Assembly (NCBI GenBank): GCA_964547135.1
Contig: CAZJMK010000002.1
Location: forward strand, 1 to 64,000
Direction: 5' to 3'
DNA from: JAJXSS01 sp964547135
GTDB taxonomy: Bacteria; Planctomycetota; Phycisphaerae; Phycisphaerales; Phycisphaeraceae
Length of the DNA stretch: 64,000 bases
The notes beneath the pieces were generated by a model. It worked only from the letters and a program-made list of their open reading frames with translations. It searched no databases and was not told the DNA's origin. The position numbers and the translations under genes are program-made. Below are positions 1 to 8,982 of the stretch, piece after piece (position 1 is the first letter of the stretch; each line of letters opens with the position of its first letter).

Positions 1-307
1 CAATTGTCCCTGTTCGACTTGTAACCGGACACTACTGATTTCGAATTTCGAATTTGCCGAGCCAAGCCAAGAACGAGTCTCGCCGCAGGCGGACGAGGGC
101 TTGGGTATTCTGCGTCGATAACCGGCGAGACAGTGAATCGGTTACTCGGACAGAGTGGTCTTTGCTATGACCGATTAACCGATTCACCAACCAACCGATC
201 AACCACTTTGGCCAGACGCGATAAATCGCGGCGCCAACTGCCGAATATGGTTCCGTCACTTGACCACTTCTTCCAATGTGACGGGGGGCTGATAAACTGT
301 GGGGCTT
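1..307. repeat. Intergenic stretch made of stacked repeat elements
   Basis: I see no gene here. Three elements follow one another. First is a copy of an element with TTTCGAATTTCGAATTT followed by GCCAAGCCAAGAACGAG and GAGGGCTTGGG (about 37-108), which recurs reversed at about 29430-29505. Next is a four-unit octamer run at 173-204, read on the minus strand as GGTTGATC, GGTTGGTT, GGTGAATC, GGTTAATC. Last is a minus-strand copy of the composite octamer/palindrome element (213-274). Apparent ORFs here run through repeats or opposite the ketosynthase gene and are not credible. Confidence 0.75.
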
Positions 308-1630
308 ATGGCTAGACGCGTCATCATCAGCGGACTGGGACCGGTCAGCGCCCTGGGCATCGGTATCGATGCACACTGGCAGGCGGTCTGTGCGGGCACC
401 AGCGGCATCGATCGCATCACCGCCTTCGACCCAGCGGGGTTTGCCTGTCAGATCGCAGCTCAGGTGAACGATTTCAAGGTCAACCCTTTTGTCCCCAAAA
501 GTTACCGCAAAGCTGTGAAGGTCATGGCCCGTGACATCGAACTGGCCGTGGCCGCGGCAGACCTGGCTGCGCGTGATGCAGGATTGATCACCAAAGGCAC
601 ACTGCCCGCCGAAGCCGGTGCGGATGCAACCACGTCGTACCCCGCCCCGCGTGTGGGGGCGAACATCGGTGCGGGGCTGATCGCCTGTGAATTGGACGAA
701 CTCACCAGTGCCCTGGCCGAGGCCCGCAAAGACGATGGTTCGGGGCAACTGGATATTCACAAGTGGGGCACCGTCGGTATGCAGCAACTGACGCCGTTGT
801 GGTTGCTCAAATATCTGCCCAACATGCTGGCCTGTCACGTGACGATCATTCACGATGCACAGGGACCATCGAACACCATCACCTGTGCGGAAGCGTCCAG
901 CGGGTTGTCACTGGGCGAAGCGATGCGTGTGCTGCAGCGCGGCGCTGCGGATGCGAGCTTTTGCGGAGGAGCGGAGAGCAAACTCAACCCCATGGCTTTT
1001 TTGCGGCAGGAAATGCTGGGCCGACTGAATACCACCTGCAACGATCAGCCCGCCCAAGCTGTGCAACCTTTTGCAAGCGATGCCAAAGGCATGGTACTGG
1101 GTGAAGGCGGCGGCATTGTCATCCTTGAAGCACTCGATGCGTTTGAAAAACGCAATTCGCCGGGCAAAAAAATGTATGCGGAGGTGATTGGTTTCGGGGC
1201 TGCCCAGACGGTGAATCGGGCCAATCGCAACCTGACGCCGGACGGTGAGGGCAGGGGTATGCAATTGGCGATGCGGTCGGCTTTGCGCGAGGCGCAGATT
1301 CAACCGGACGATATTGATTGTGTGTTGCCCCTGGGCAGTGGCGAGCCTGCGTACGACGCAGCGGAATGGGCCGGTTTGCAAAGTGTGTTTGGGGCGCGAT
1401 TGGAACAATTGCCGGTGGTATCGACCAAGCCGATGCTGGGCAATTGCGGGGCGGCAGCCGGGGCACTGGACATTTGCATCGCCGCCAAGGCGCTGTCCGA
1501 GCAGATGATTCCCGCACAGGTGAATGGAACAAAACCTCAACCGGCACGGGCGATAAAGTTGAATCATGTGCTGGTGACCACGACCTCACTGGGCGGGCAG
1601 AATGTCGCGGTGGTGTTACGAAAGATATGA
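308..1630 (+). CDS. Beta-ketoacyl synthase-like protein lacking both catalytic histidines
   Basis: The 440-residue protein has the whole thiolase-fold layout of FabF-type condensing enzymes. The nucleophile region ITCAEASS is present (Cys about 193). The first catalytic His, normally in HGTxT, is replaced by Leu in LPLGSGEP (about 342). The second, normally GH before AAAG, is Asn in LGNCGAAAG (about 379). The lysine in STKPMLG remains. Such a protein is unlikely to do normal decarboxylative condensation. It resembles partner subunits (KS-beta or chain-length factors) of KS heterodimers, although those usually lose the Cys and not the His. It lies 184 bp upstream of a complete ketosynthase on the same strand, its likely partner. 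ATG at 308 is preferred to the in-frame GTG at 299 because the conserved fold begins at RRVIISG. The substrate is unknown. Confidence 0.85.
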   Translation: MARRVIISGLGPVSALGIGIDAHWQAVCAGTSGIDRITAFDPAGFACQIAAQVNDFKVNPFVPKSYRKAVKVMARDIELAVAAADLAARDAGLITKGTLPAEAGADATTSYPAPRVGANIGAGLIACELDELTSALAEARKDDGSGQLDIHKWGTVGMQQLTPLWLLKYLPNMLACHVTIIHDAQGPSNTITCAEASSGLSLGEAMRVLQRGAADASFCGGAESKLNPMAFLRQEMLGRLNTTCNDQPAQAVQPFASDAKGMVLGEGGGIVILEALDAFEKRNSPGKKMYAEVIGFGAAQTVNRANRNLTPDGEGRGMQLAMRSALREAQIQPDDIDCVLPLGSGEPAYDAAEWAGLQSVFGARLEQLPVVSTKPMLGNCGAAAGALDICIAAKALSEQMIPAQVNGTKPQPARAIKLNHVLVTTTSLGGQNVAVVLRKI

Positions 1631-1632
1631 AG

Positions 1633-1800
1633 AAGTGGCCAAGTGATGCAGGGCGGGTCAAGCGCGTCAGTGCGCTGCCCCACTATCGACACGATGGATA
1701 ATGGATCATGGATAATGGATGATGTACAAACCGAGAGCTTGTTGAAATACATCTTTTCTGAACATTATCCATCATCCTTTATCCATTATCCATGATGACC
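1633..1800. repeat. Octamer remnant plus large inverted repeat of ATGGATAATGGAT units
   Basis: A short GAAGAAGTGGCCAAGTG remnant (about 1629-1645) is followed by GGGCGGGTCAAGCGCGTCAG, which resembles 26078-26110. Then ATGGATAATGGATCATGG (about 1694-1722) is matched by its complement CATTATCCATCATCC...CCATTATCCATGATG (about 1762-1797), giving a long imperfect hairpin between the two ketosynthase genes. The same ATGGATAATGGATG motif reappears inside the coding region of the PilV-like gene near 30100-30130. Confidence 0.7.
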
Positions 1801-1814
1801 AAGTCAACACCAAA

Positions 1815-3134
1815 ATGAGATCAACCCCGATGGTTACACGTACCAATCGACCGCGGATCGTCATCACCGGCATGGGCTGGATCACCCCGTTGGGCCACGA
1901 TATCGAAACGGCCTGGTCGGCACTGTTACGCTGCGAATCAGGCGTCGGGCCGACGAAAAAATTCGACGCTTCAACCTTTCCGACACGCTTCTGCGCACAG
2001 GTGAAAAACTACGACTGGCGTCAATATGTCAGCGACCCGGCGGTGCATGGTGAGGTTGGCGATCATGTCGCATTTGCCCTTGGCGCAGCGGTACAAGCCT
2101 GGCGCAGCGCCGGGCTGGACAAGTTCAACGGGCTGAACCGCGAGCGACTGGGCATTTACCTGGGGGCGGGCGAAGGCGTGCCTGATTTTGACAATTACGT
2201 TCGCGCCAATCTGGCCGGGTGGAACGTTGAAAAACGCGGACTCGATGCGGTGGCGTGGGTGAAGGCTGCCAAGGCGTGCATGAATGTGCATCGTGAAGTC
2301 GGGCAGGAACCGAACATGCCGGTGACGCATTTGGCGTTGGAATTCGGCGCGATGGGGCCGGTGCATAATTGTCTGACGGCTTGTGCGGCTTCGACCCAGG
2401 CCATCGGCGAAGCGATGGAAATATTGCGCACCGGCGATGCCGACGTGATGATCACCGGCGGAGCGCACACCATGATTCACCCGCTGGGCGTCACCGGCTT
2501 CAACCGACTCACCGCCCTATCAACCCGCAATGATGACTGCCTGCACGCCTCCCGGCCGTTCGACCGCGAACGCGATGGGTTTGTCATGGGCGAAGGTGCG
2601 GGCATGATCATTCTCGAAACGTTGGAACACGCACAAGCCCGCAACGCACCGATACTGTGTGAAGTGGTGGGTTACGGTTCGTCAGCGGACGCATTTCGCA
2701 TTACGGACATACCGGAAGATGGCCACGGAGCCGTGTCGTCGATGAAACAGGCCCTGGCGGATGCGGGGTTGACGACGGCGGACATCGACTACATTTCCGC
2801 CCACGGCACGAGCACCAAGGAAAATGATTCGACGGAAACCACGGCTGTGAAAACGGCTTTCGAGGAGGATGCGAAAACGACGCCGATGAGCAGTGTGAAG
2901 TCGATGCTGGGGCATTTGATCGCGGCAGCAGGGGCGGTGGAACTGATCACCTGTGTATTGGCGATTCGTGATCAGGTGCTTCCGCCGACGATCAACTATC
3001 AGAACCCCGACCCGAACTGTGATTTGGATTATGTCCCCAACGCCCCGCGCAAAACCAAGGTCGAAGTATGTCTGTCCAACAGTTTCGGTTTTGGTGGGCA
3101 GAATGATACGTTGATTGTTCGAAGGTTTGCGTGA
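1815..3134 (+). CDS. Beta-ketoacyl-[ACP] synthase, FabF-type, complete catalytic triad
   Basis: This 439-residue condensing enzyme should elongate an acyl chain by decarboxylative condensation with a malonyl unit on acyl carrier protein in the cytoplasm. The Cys-His-His triad is visible: Cys 190 in TACAAS, His 330 in HGTST and His 367 in LGHLIAAAG, with the Lys in VKSMLG. Length and order match FabF. No acyl carrier protein, ketoreductase or dehydratase lies nearby, so this may not be the housekeeping fabF. The upstream neighbour is a histidine-less ketosynthase, suggesting a heterodimer for a specialised lipid or polyketide. Start at ATG 1815 lacks a clear ribosome site; ATG 1830 is an alternative. 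Confidence 0.92.
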   Translation: MRSTPMVTRTNRPRIVITGMGWITPLGHDIETAWSALLRCESGVGPTKKFDASTFPTRFCAQVKNYDWRQYVSDPAVHGEVGDHVAFALGAAVQAWRSAGLDKFNGLNRERLGIYLGAGEGVPDFDNYVRANLAGWNVEKRGLDAVAWVKAAKACMNVHREVGQEPNMPVTHLALEFGAMGPVHNCLTACAASTQAIGEAMEILRTGDADVMITGGAHTMIHPLGVTGFNRLTALSTRNDDCLHASRPFDRERDGFVMGEGAGMIILETLEHAQARNAPILCEVVGYGSSADAFRITDIPEDGHGAVSSMKQALADAGLTTADIDYISAHGTSTKENDSTETTAVKTAFEEDAKTTPMSSVKSMLGHLIAAAGAVELITCVLAIRDQVLPPTINYQNPDPNCDLDYVPNAPRKTKVEVCLSNSFGFGGQNDTLIVRRFA

Positions 3135-3164
3135 AAGCGACGGGTGACATCCGCCGTGATTGTG

Positions 3165-3237
3165 CATGTGGCACCGCCGCCCTCGGCGGTGGAATGGTCA
3201 TAGGTATTTCACCCAGCCGTAGGCGGCTGGGCTACAA
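3165..3237. repeat. Two-hairpin intergenic element (copy 1 of 3)
   Basis: Read on the minus strand, a hairpin TGTAGCCCAGCC...GGCTGGGTGA is followed about 25 bp later by a second hairpin CACCGCC...GGCGGTGCCACA. The same pair occurs at 26165-26246 and 37099-37177. Loops and the joining segment differ, while stems and flanking words are conserved. Confidence 0.7.
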
Positions 3238-3285
3238 CACGACATCAAACCGCTCCCTCACGGTCGCGGCTCGTAAGAAGCAAAT

Positions 3286-3323
3286 GAAAAACCCAGGCAT
3301 GACCGGGGGGTGATGCCTGAGCT
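3286..3323 (-). terminator. Intrinsic terminator-like hairpin of the fibro-slime gene
   Basis: On the minus strand a stem CAGGCAT/ATGCCTG with a GC-rich loop is followed by a run of T (AAAAA on the plus strand at 3287-3291). It sits just past the stop codon of the leftward gene that ends at 3360. A near-identical hairpin lies at 37179-37218. Confidence 0.65.
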
Positions 3324-3359
3324 TTGCGTGTTCACATTGTCATTCAGCGATCAACCGAT

Positions 3360-4526
3360 TTAATCATAGAGCGGGCTGACGGTGGTGATGGGTTTGGGTT
3401 GGAGGTTGATGCTGGTGTCGATGCGGAAGTTGGATTCGGTCTGATGGCGTTCGGCGAAGAAGAAGTCAAGCGTGCATTCGGTACCACCGGAGCCGTCGGA
3501 ACCAAAGAACGTGCCGTACCCGGGTCCGTCGTTGCTCTGATTGGGGCCGGTTTTGACCCAGACGCCGGCGATGGTTTTGCCGGCATAGGCACCGGTACCG
3601 GTGAAGGATTGGCTGGTGCCCGACAGGTTGTCGAATTTCTGCGTCAGGCCGTCGGCGAACTTGAGCACGACATTGGACAGGTCGGCAGAGGCTTTGACGG
3701 TGACACTGGTTCCGTCGAAGGTCGGCAGTATGTCGGCTTTGCCGTTGTTGAGATTGAGGTCGATGTAGGGGTCGCCGGACTTGATCGGGCAGGTGCCCAA
3801 GCCAAGATTGGTCCACTTGGTGGCAAGGGTGTTGGCCATGGAGTTGTTGACCGACTTGACGATGCCGCCGATGGGGAAATGTGCCTTGGTGAGGAAGGCT
3901 TTGCCGTCGAAGAGGGTCACGTTTGCGCTCACCTGACTGTGTACACCGCCGATGTCGATGACTTTTTTGCCGTTGATATAGACCCACACGTCATCGTCGC
4001 CGATGAAGGTGAACTTCTGCCCGGGGCGGTAGTTGAACTTGTTGTGCAATTCGAAGGTGAAGTGGAAGTTGCGTTCCTTGCCGGTGCCATCCTTGCAACC
4101 TTCGTTGCCGAAAAATTGGCCGTCGATGGGGAAGAACTTGTTGTTGGCGTAGGAGTAGATGCCGCCGGGGGCATCGCTGTTGTTGGTAAGGGTGATGGTC
4201 CAGGGCGTGGAAAGATTGACACCGGGGACATCACGATACCACTGGTCGAGCGTTGCCGCCGACTTGATGGTGTCTTTGTTGGGGCGGGTGGGGTTGTAAA
4301 CGGGCTTGCCGTCTTCGCTGAGGTCGAAGGTGACCATTCCGGTCACCAGGCCGAAGCCTCCGCGACCGGAGAGCGTGGCGGTTTCAAAGTCAGGGTGGCC
4401 GCCGGGCTTGTCCCCGCGTTTGAAGTCACGGATGACACCGGTGAGTTCCAGTTCGTGGGCCAGGGCGGAGGCGCTCATTGCCAGCACACCGCACAGGGCT
4501 GTCATGATCAGGCGTTTACTCAACAT
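3360..4526 (-). CDS. Secreted fibro-slime domain protein
   Basis: The 388-residue product starts with a typical signal peptide (MLSKRLIMTALCGVLAMSAS, cut near ALA-HE). The body carries the fibro-slime domain hallmarks: ELTGVIRDFKR near the start, a segment with HNKFNYRPGQKFTFIGDDDVWVYINGK (broken here for length: GQKFTFIGDDDVWVYING), IGGVHS, and a late ECTLDFFFAERH. This domain is common in planctomycete and fibrobacter surface proteins and is PA14-like, suggesting carbohydrate or surface binding outside the cell. ATG 4526 is chosen over upstream starts because AAGGAG lies ahead of it and the signal peptide starts there. No PEP-CTERM or other anchor is visible, so it may be released. Partner and ligand are unknown. 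Confidence 0.88.
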   Translation of the reverse strand: MLSKRLIMTALCGVLAMSASALAHELELTGVIRDFKRGDKPGGHPDFETATLSGRGGFGLVTGMVTFDLSEDGKPVYNPTRPNKDTIKSAATLDQWYRDVPGVNLSTPWTITLTNNSDAPGGIYSYANNKFFPIDGQFFGNEGCKDGTGKERNFHFTFELHNKFNYRPGQKFTFIGDDDVWVYINGKKVIDIGGVHSQVSANVTLFDGKAFLTKAHFPIGGIVKSVNNSMANTLATKWTNLGLGTCPIKSGDPYIDLNLNNGKADILPTFDGTSVTVKASADLSNVVLKFADGLTQKFDNLSGTSQSFTGTGAYAGKTIAGVWVKTGPNQSNDGPGYGTFFGSDGSGGTECTLDFFFAERHQTESNFRIDTSINLQPKPITTVSPLYD

Positions 4527-4961
4527 GCTGATACTCCTTGTCGTGTTAAAGCTCCAGCCGGGGACGATTCGCATCACCCTGAAAACTCGTGCCCGGCAGC
4601 ATCGGACAAGTCAAACTTACGATGTGTGCTCTGGGTGAACCAGAGAAAGGGGATAAAGTTGTCAAGAGTGGGATTGCCTGATCGTTACAGACTGAAAAGT
4701 TTGACAGAGCAGTGCGTGCGATATCATGGAGGGCGACGAATGAGCCGTCTGAACAATCCCCTCTCCCCCCGGGAGAGTAGGAGTACTCGCTTCGCTCGTA
4801 TCCGGGTGAGGGCGGAAGAGCGTTTGGTCGTACAGTACTTCAAGGCATTTTCTTCATCGGCCCTCACCCGGCCTCGAAGACTCGGCCACCCTCTCCCATG
4901 GGGAGAGGGATTTTTCGGAGCCCTACATTGACAGTCGCGGCTCGTTTAAAAAGGTGACATC
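4527..4961. repeat. Intergenic region with two CCCTCTCCC-type repeat elements
   Basis: Between divergent genes there is no credible ORF. Two copies of a dispersed element face each other at about 4757-4820 and 4859-4915. Each has a CCCTCTCCC/GGGAGAG hairpin, a variable middle (here including ACTCGCTTCGCTCGT) and a GGGTGAGGGC arm. Related copies lie at 31743, 42726, 46497 and 58622. Confidence 0.7.
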
Positions 4962-7613
4962 GTGGCACAAGAGAGCAAAGAAAAAAAATCCGTGGCAAAG
5001 AAATTCAAACCGGTGGAACAGGCGACGGTGAACGCACCGGTTGCGCTGTCGGAGGGGGATGGGGCGGACATCGGCGTGGTGATCGGGCCGGGGGGCGAAA
5101 AGGTGCGCATCCCCAAGGTGCTGCCGTTATTGCCGATTCGGGGAACGGTGGTGTTTCCGGGCACGGTGATGCCGCTTGCGGTGGGGCGGCCAACCAGTTT
5201 GAAAATGTTGGATGAAGCGTTGCCTGCGTCAAAGGTGATCGCCCTGTTTACGCAGCGCGATGAGGATGTGGAGGACCCCCAGCCGGAGCAGTTGTATCAG
5301 GTGGGTGTGGCGGCGCTGGTGCTCAAACTCATTCGTCAACCTGACAACACGGCTTCGATCATCGTGCATGGGCTTGCCCGACTGCGGCTGCGCGATGTGG
5401 TGCAACAAAAACCCTACCTGCGCATCAGCGCCGAACGCATGTTCGAAACGCCCGGCTCCGGCAAACTGTTTGATGCCTCGGTCAACCAACTGCGTCAACA
5501 GGCCCGCGAACTGATCGAAATCACCCCCAACGCACCCGAACAGGCACTGACCGTGCTCGTCAACATCGAAGACCCCAGCAACCTGGCGGATTTTTTGGGT
5601 GCCAACCTCAACCTCGATGTGTCGCAGAAGCAGGACCTGCTCGAAGAACTGGACGTGACCAAGCGTACCTATCGGGTGCTGCATCATGTGTCGTACCAGT
5701 TGGAAATATCCAAGCTGCAACAAAAAATACAAGCGGATGTGCAAACGTCGATCACCGATGTGCAGCGAAAGATTTTTCTGCGCGAACAGATGAAGGCCAT
5801 TCAAAAGGAACTGGGCGAAAATCAGGACGCCGGTTCCAAGGCCGTGGCCGAGTTGAAGGAAAAATTGAGCAAAGCCGAGCTGCCGGAGAAGGTGAACAGC
5901 GAAGCACAACGCGAATTAGGTCGGCTGGATTCGATTCACCCGGCCAGCCCGGAATATTCGTTGATATTGACGTACCTGCAACTATTGGCTGACCTGCCCT
6001 GGAACAAGGCCAGCACGGACAACCTGGATTTGCAGCGGGCCCAGCGGGTGCTTAATCGTGATCATTTCGGGTTGGAAAAAGTGAAACGAAGGTTGATTGA
6101 GTATTTGGCGGTGCGGAAGTTGAACCCGACGGGGCATGGGCCGATATTGTGTTTTGTGGGGCCGCCGGGGGTGGGTAAAACGAGTTTGGGTCAGTCGATT
6201 GCGGACGCCTTGGGTCGCAAGTTCAGTCGATTGAGTCTGGGTGGGGTGCACGATGAAGCGGAAATTCGCGGACATCGGCGAACGTACATCGGGGCCATGC
6301 CGGGGCGGATCATTCAGGAACTTCGCCGTGCGGGGACGCGCAACCCGGTGATGATGCTCGATGAACTGGACAAACTCGGAGCCGACTTTCGCGGCGACCC
6401 AGCCAGTGCGATGTTGGAAGTGTTGGACCCCAAACAGAACCATGCGTTTGTCGATCACTATTTGGATGTGCCGTTTGATCTGTCACAGGTGATGTTCATT
6501 GCCACGGCCAACTACCTGGGCAATGTGCCTGCTGCCTTGCAGGATCGCATGGAAGTGATCGAACTGCCCGGTTACAGCGAACATGACAAATTGCAGATCG
6601 CCCGCAAATACCTGGCGCCCCGGCAACTGGCGGAGCATGGGTTGAAAAAGGCGCAGGTGGAATGGGCGGAATCGGGCTTGCGCAAAGTGATTGATGACTA
6701 CACACGTGAAGCAGGGGTGCGTGAATTGGAACGACAGATCGGTGCGGTGTGCCGAGGGATCGCCGCCGAGGTGGCCAGAGGTTTACCCCCGGCCCCCCCG
6801 GCCCCCCCGGTGCCCCCGCCCCCGGCTACGACCCCGGTAACACAAACTGGCCAAGGCAACGGCCAAACGAAAGCTAGCGGCAACACCAACGATGCAGCCG
6901 ACAAAACCAATGGCAATGGCAAATCAAAAATTGAGGTTGATATCGCCCTTGGCACCAGCGGTCGCAAGCGCGTGGTCACAGCCCAACTGGTGCGCAAGCA
7001 ACTTGGCCCCGAACGTTACGATCGGCAACTGGACACGCGCTTGAATCAACCCGGTATCGTGGTCGGACTGGCGTACACCCCGGTGGGCGGCGAAATTTTA
7101 TTTATCGAAGCGACCAGTTACGCAGGCAAAGGCAGCATCATGCTCACCGGGCAGATCGGCGACGTGATGAAAGAATCCGCCAACGCAGCTTTGAGTTTGT
7201 GCAAAAGTCGGGCGCAGCACTTCGGCTGGAACGATGAAACCTTCAGCAAACGCGACCTGCACATTCACGTACCCGCCGGCGCTGTCCCCAAAGACGGCCC
7301 CTCGGCAGGCGTGGCCATGTTCACCGCTTTGGTGTCATTGCTCACCAATACGAAAATCAAACCGGGGCTGGCGATGACCGGTGAAATCACCCTGCGCGGT
7401 TTGGTGCTGCCCATCGGCGGTGTCAAGGAGAAAACCCTCGCCGCTGCCCGTGCCGGTATCAGCACCGTGATACTGCCCCAACGCAATCAGCGCGATTTGG
7501 AGGAAATCGACCCCAAGGTGAAAAAGAAGTTGAAATTCGTACTCGTGGAAAATGTGGACGAACTGCTCAAGGCAGCACTTGAAATGAATGTGAAATTCAA
7601 ACAGCAAAGTTGA
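4962..7613 (+). CDS. lon: ATP-dependent protease La (Lon) with a proline-rich linker
   Basis: Lon is a cytoplasmic homohexameric AAA+ serine protease that unfolds and degrades damaged and regulatory proteins. Visible domains are the N-terminal substrate domain (about 45-245), coiled coil, AAA+ module with Walker A GPPGVGKT near 400 and MLDELDKL, and the protease domain with KDGPSAG (Ser about 781) and IGGVKEK (Lys about 822). The unusual part is a low-complexity insert of about 50 residues near 607-655 (PPAPPAPPVPPPP, then Gly/Asn/Thr-rich) between the AAA+ small domain and the protease domain. The 883-residue length exceeds the usual 780-820 mainly for this reason. The start is GTG at 4962 behind AAAGGTG. 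Confidence 0.97.
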   Translation: MAQESKEKKSVAKKFKPVEQATVNAPVALSEGDGADIGVVIGPGGEKVRIPKVLPLLPIRGTVVFPGTVMPLAVGRPTSLKMLDEALPASKVIALFTQRDEDVEDPQPEQLYQVGVAALVLKLIRQPDNTASIIVHGLARLRLRDVVQQKPYLRISAERMFETPGSGKLFDASVNQLRQQARELIEITPNAPEQALTVLVNIEDPSNLADFLGANLNLDVSQKQDLLEELDVTKRTYRVLHHVSYQLEISKLQQKIQADVQTSITDVQRKIFLREQMKAIQKELGENQDAGSKAVAELKEKLSKAELPEKVNSEAQRELGRLDSIHPASPEYSLILTYLQLLADLPWNKASTDNLDLQRAQRVLNRDHFGLEKVKRRLIEYLAVRKLNPTGHGPILCFVGPPGVGKTSLGQSIADALGRKFSRLSLGGVHDEAEIRGHRRTYIGAMPGRIIQELRRAGTRNPVMMLDELDKLGADFRGDPASAMLEVLDPKQNHAFVDHYLDVPFDLSQVMFIATANYLGNVPAALQDRMEVIELPGYSEHDKLQIARKYLAPRQLAEHGLKKAQVEWAESGLRKVIDDYTREAGVRELERQIGAVCRGIAAEVARGLPPAPPAPPVPPPPATTPVTQTGQGNGQTKASGNTNDAADKTNGNGKSKIEVDIALGTSGRKRVVTAQLVRKQLGPERYDRQLDTRLNQPGIVVGLAYTPVGGEILFIEATSYAGKGSIMLTGQIGDVMKESANAALSLCKSRAQHFGWNDETFSKRDLHIHVPAGAVPKDGPSAGVAMFTALVSLLTNTKIKPGLAMTGEITLRGLVLPIGGVKEKTLAAARAGISTVILPQRNQRDLEEIDPKVKKKLKFVLVENVDELLKAALEMNVKFKQQS

Positions 7614-7699
7614 ATCATCCAAACGCCAAATGGTCATGCGCCAACATAAATGATTTCAGGGAAGCGGAGAGAGAGCGAGGGTATGGAAATACGAATCAG

Positions 7700-7772
7700 T
7701 ACCCCCTAGGGGAGTCGAACCCCTGTTCGCGGACTGAGAATCCGCTGTCCTAGGCCACTAGACGAAGGGGGC
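7700..7772 (-). tRNA. tRNA-Glu (anticodon CTC)
   Basis: The minus strand folds as a 73-nt cloverleaf: acceptor GCCCCCT/AGGGGGT, anticodon stem GCGGA/TCCGC around loop TTCTCAG with anticodon CTC, and a T-arm CAGGGG-TTCGACT-CCCCT. The CCA end is not encoded. The anticodon reads GAG, so glutamate is assigned. The first acceptor pair is a G-T wobble. It is a single tRNA between lon and the coiled-coil gene. Confidence 0.95.
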
Positions 7773-7911
7773 AAGTGGTCGGGCATGAAGATTAACCATG
7801 AGGTGATGAATCGTCAACGAAATGGGAGAATGATCAGGGGGACTGTCATGCCACGATTGGGCGCGCTAAAGTAACAGGGTCGCACCACTTTTCATGTTGA
7901 AGGATGCCGCC

Positions 7912-8967
7912 ATGAAGAAGCCGAGCGTAATGTGCATCGCGTTGCGGTTGCGTGGGCTGGGTTGCGCGATGCTGTTGATGGGGGCGCTGGCGGGTGGATT
8001 GTTGTCGCCGCAAGCGGTGCAGGGGCAAAACGTGATCATTCTGGATGGGCGGGTGAGCGAGCTGCGCCGATTGATTGAGGACATTCGCGGTGAAATTGCG
8101 GCACTGCGCATCACGTTATTGGAAGTCGAAGAGCGCATCATGGAAATTCGCCGAAAGCAATTGCAACAGCGCCAGCAACTCTCCGATGCCCGCAGCGCCG
8201 TCACGCAGGCACAACGTCAAACCCAGGGGGCTTTCAGTGAACTGTCACTGGTACGGATGCAGATGGATAAACCCCGTCGGGAGATCGCGGAGCTGCGTGA
8301 TCAATTGATGCAACAAGGCCGACAAACCAGCGATTATCAAAACGCCAAAAAGCAACTTGACGCGGCACAAGAGGAGCGCAACAAGGCACACGCAGCCGTG
8401 ATGGCGGAATTGGAAACTCAGTCGGCTTACCGTGAAGCACAGATCGCTTTTTTGGAGGCACGGACGCAATTGGGGGACCTCAAACGACAGGGCAATGTCA
8501 GCCCGATGCAATTGGCGGAAAGTCATGCAACGCTGTTGCGACATGAATCCGCTCTGAATCACATCATGCAAAAAGCAATGGGTGAACATGCGGGGTATGT
8601 GGCAGCCGTCGCCGAGTTGGAAAAAGCACAGGCTGACATGCAACAGGCGGAGGAGAATGTTCAGCGTGATGTTGATGGTCATGAGCGCATGATCGAACTC
8701 AACGGACAAATGCGCGAGCAACAGGAAAAAATCGATCAGGCACAGGCGATTCACGAAGCCCTGACACAACGTCAGCGCGATGCGGAGCGACAAATGCAAC
8801 TGCAACAGCGCGAACTGCAACTGACCCTGGTGGAACTCGATGGGTTGCAGAAACAGAAGCGACGCATTGAAAATGACATTGCGGACCGGGAATCGACCCT
8901 GCGCAGTCGTGAGGCTGAGTTGCTGCACCGTTTACGCAACCCGCCGGCACCGCAGACGACGCCTTGA
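7912..8967 (+). CDS. Secreted coiled-coil protein of unknown function
   Basis: The 351-residue protein has a positively charged start and a hydrophobic stretch (about 16-38, AMLLMGALAGGLLS) ending near AVQGQ, consistent with a signal peptide. Nearly all the rest is heptad-like and rich in Gln, Glu, Arg and Leu, predicting long coiled coils (about 50-340). It ends in a short proline-rich tail. There is no catalytic motif, so a periplasmic structural or scaffolding role is only a guess. ATG 7912 is preferred to ATG 7894 because GAAGGA lies in front of it. The metallophosphoesterase gene follows within 16 bp, so the two may be co-transcribed. Confidence 0.8.
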   Translation: MKKPSVMCIALRLRGLGCAMLLMGALAGGLLSPQAVQGQNVIILDGRVSELRRLIEDIRGEIAALRITLLEVEERIMEIRRKQLQQRQQLSDARSAVTQAQRQTQGAFSELSLVRMQMDKPRREIAELRDQLMQQGRQTSDYQNAKKQLDAAQEERNKAHAAVMAELETQSAYREAQIAFLEARTQLGDLKRQGNVSPMQLAESHATLLRHESALNHIMQKAMGEHAGYVAAVAELEKAQADMQQAEENVQRDVDGHERMIELNGQMREQQEKIDQAQAIHEALTQRQRDAERQMQLQQRELQLTLVELDGLQKQKRRIENDIADRESTLRSREAELLHRLRNPPAPQTTP

Positions 8968-8982
8968 TTGAAGATTGAAAAA

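Noticed and set aside
32..853. 273-residue minus-strand ORF at the left end
   Set aside because: It runs opposite the ketosynthase-like gene and through intergenic repeats.
3324..4931. 535-residue ORF on the plus strand
   Set aside because: It is antisense to the fibro-slime gene, which has a signal peptide, a ribosome site and family motifs. The ORF continues into intergenic repeats.
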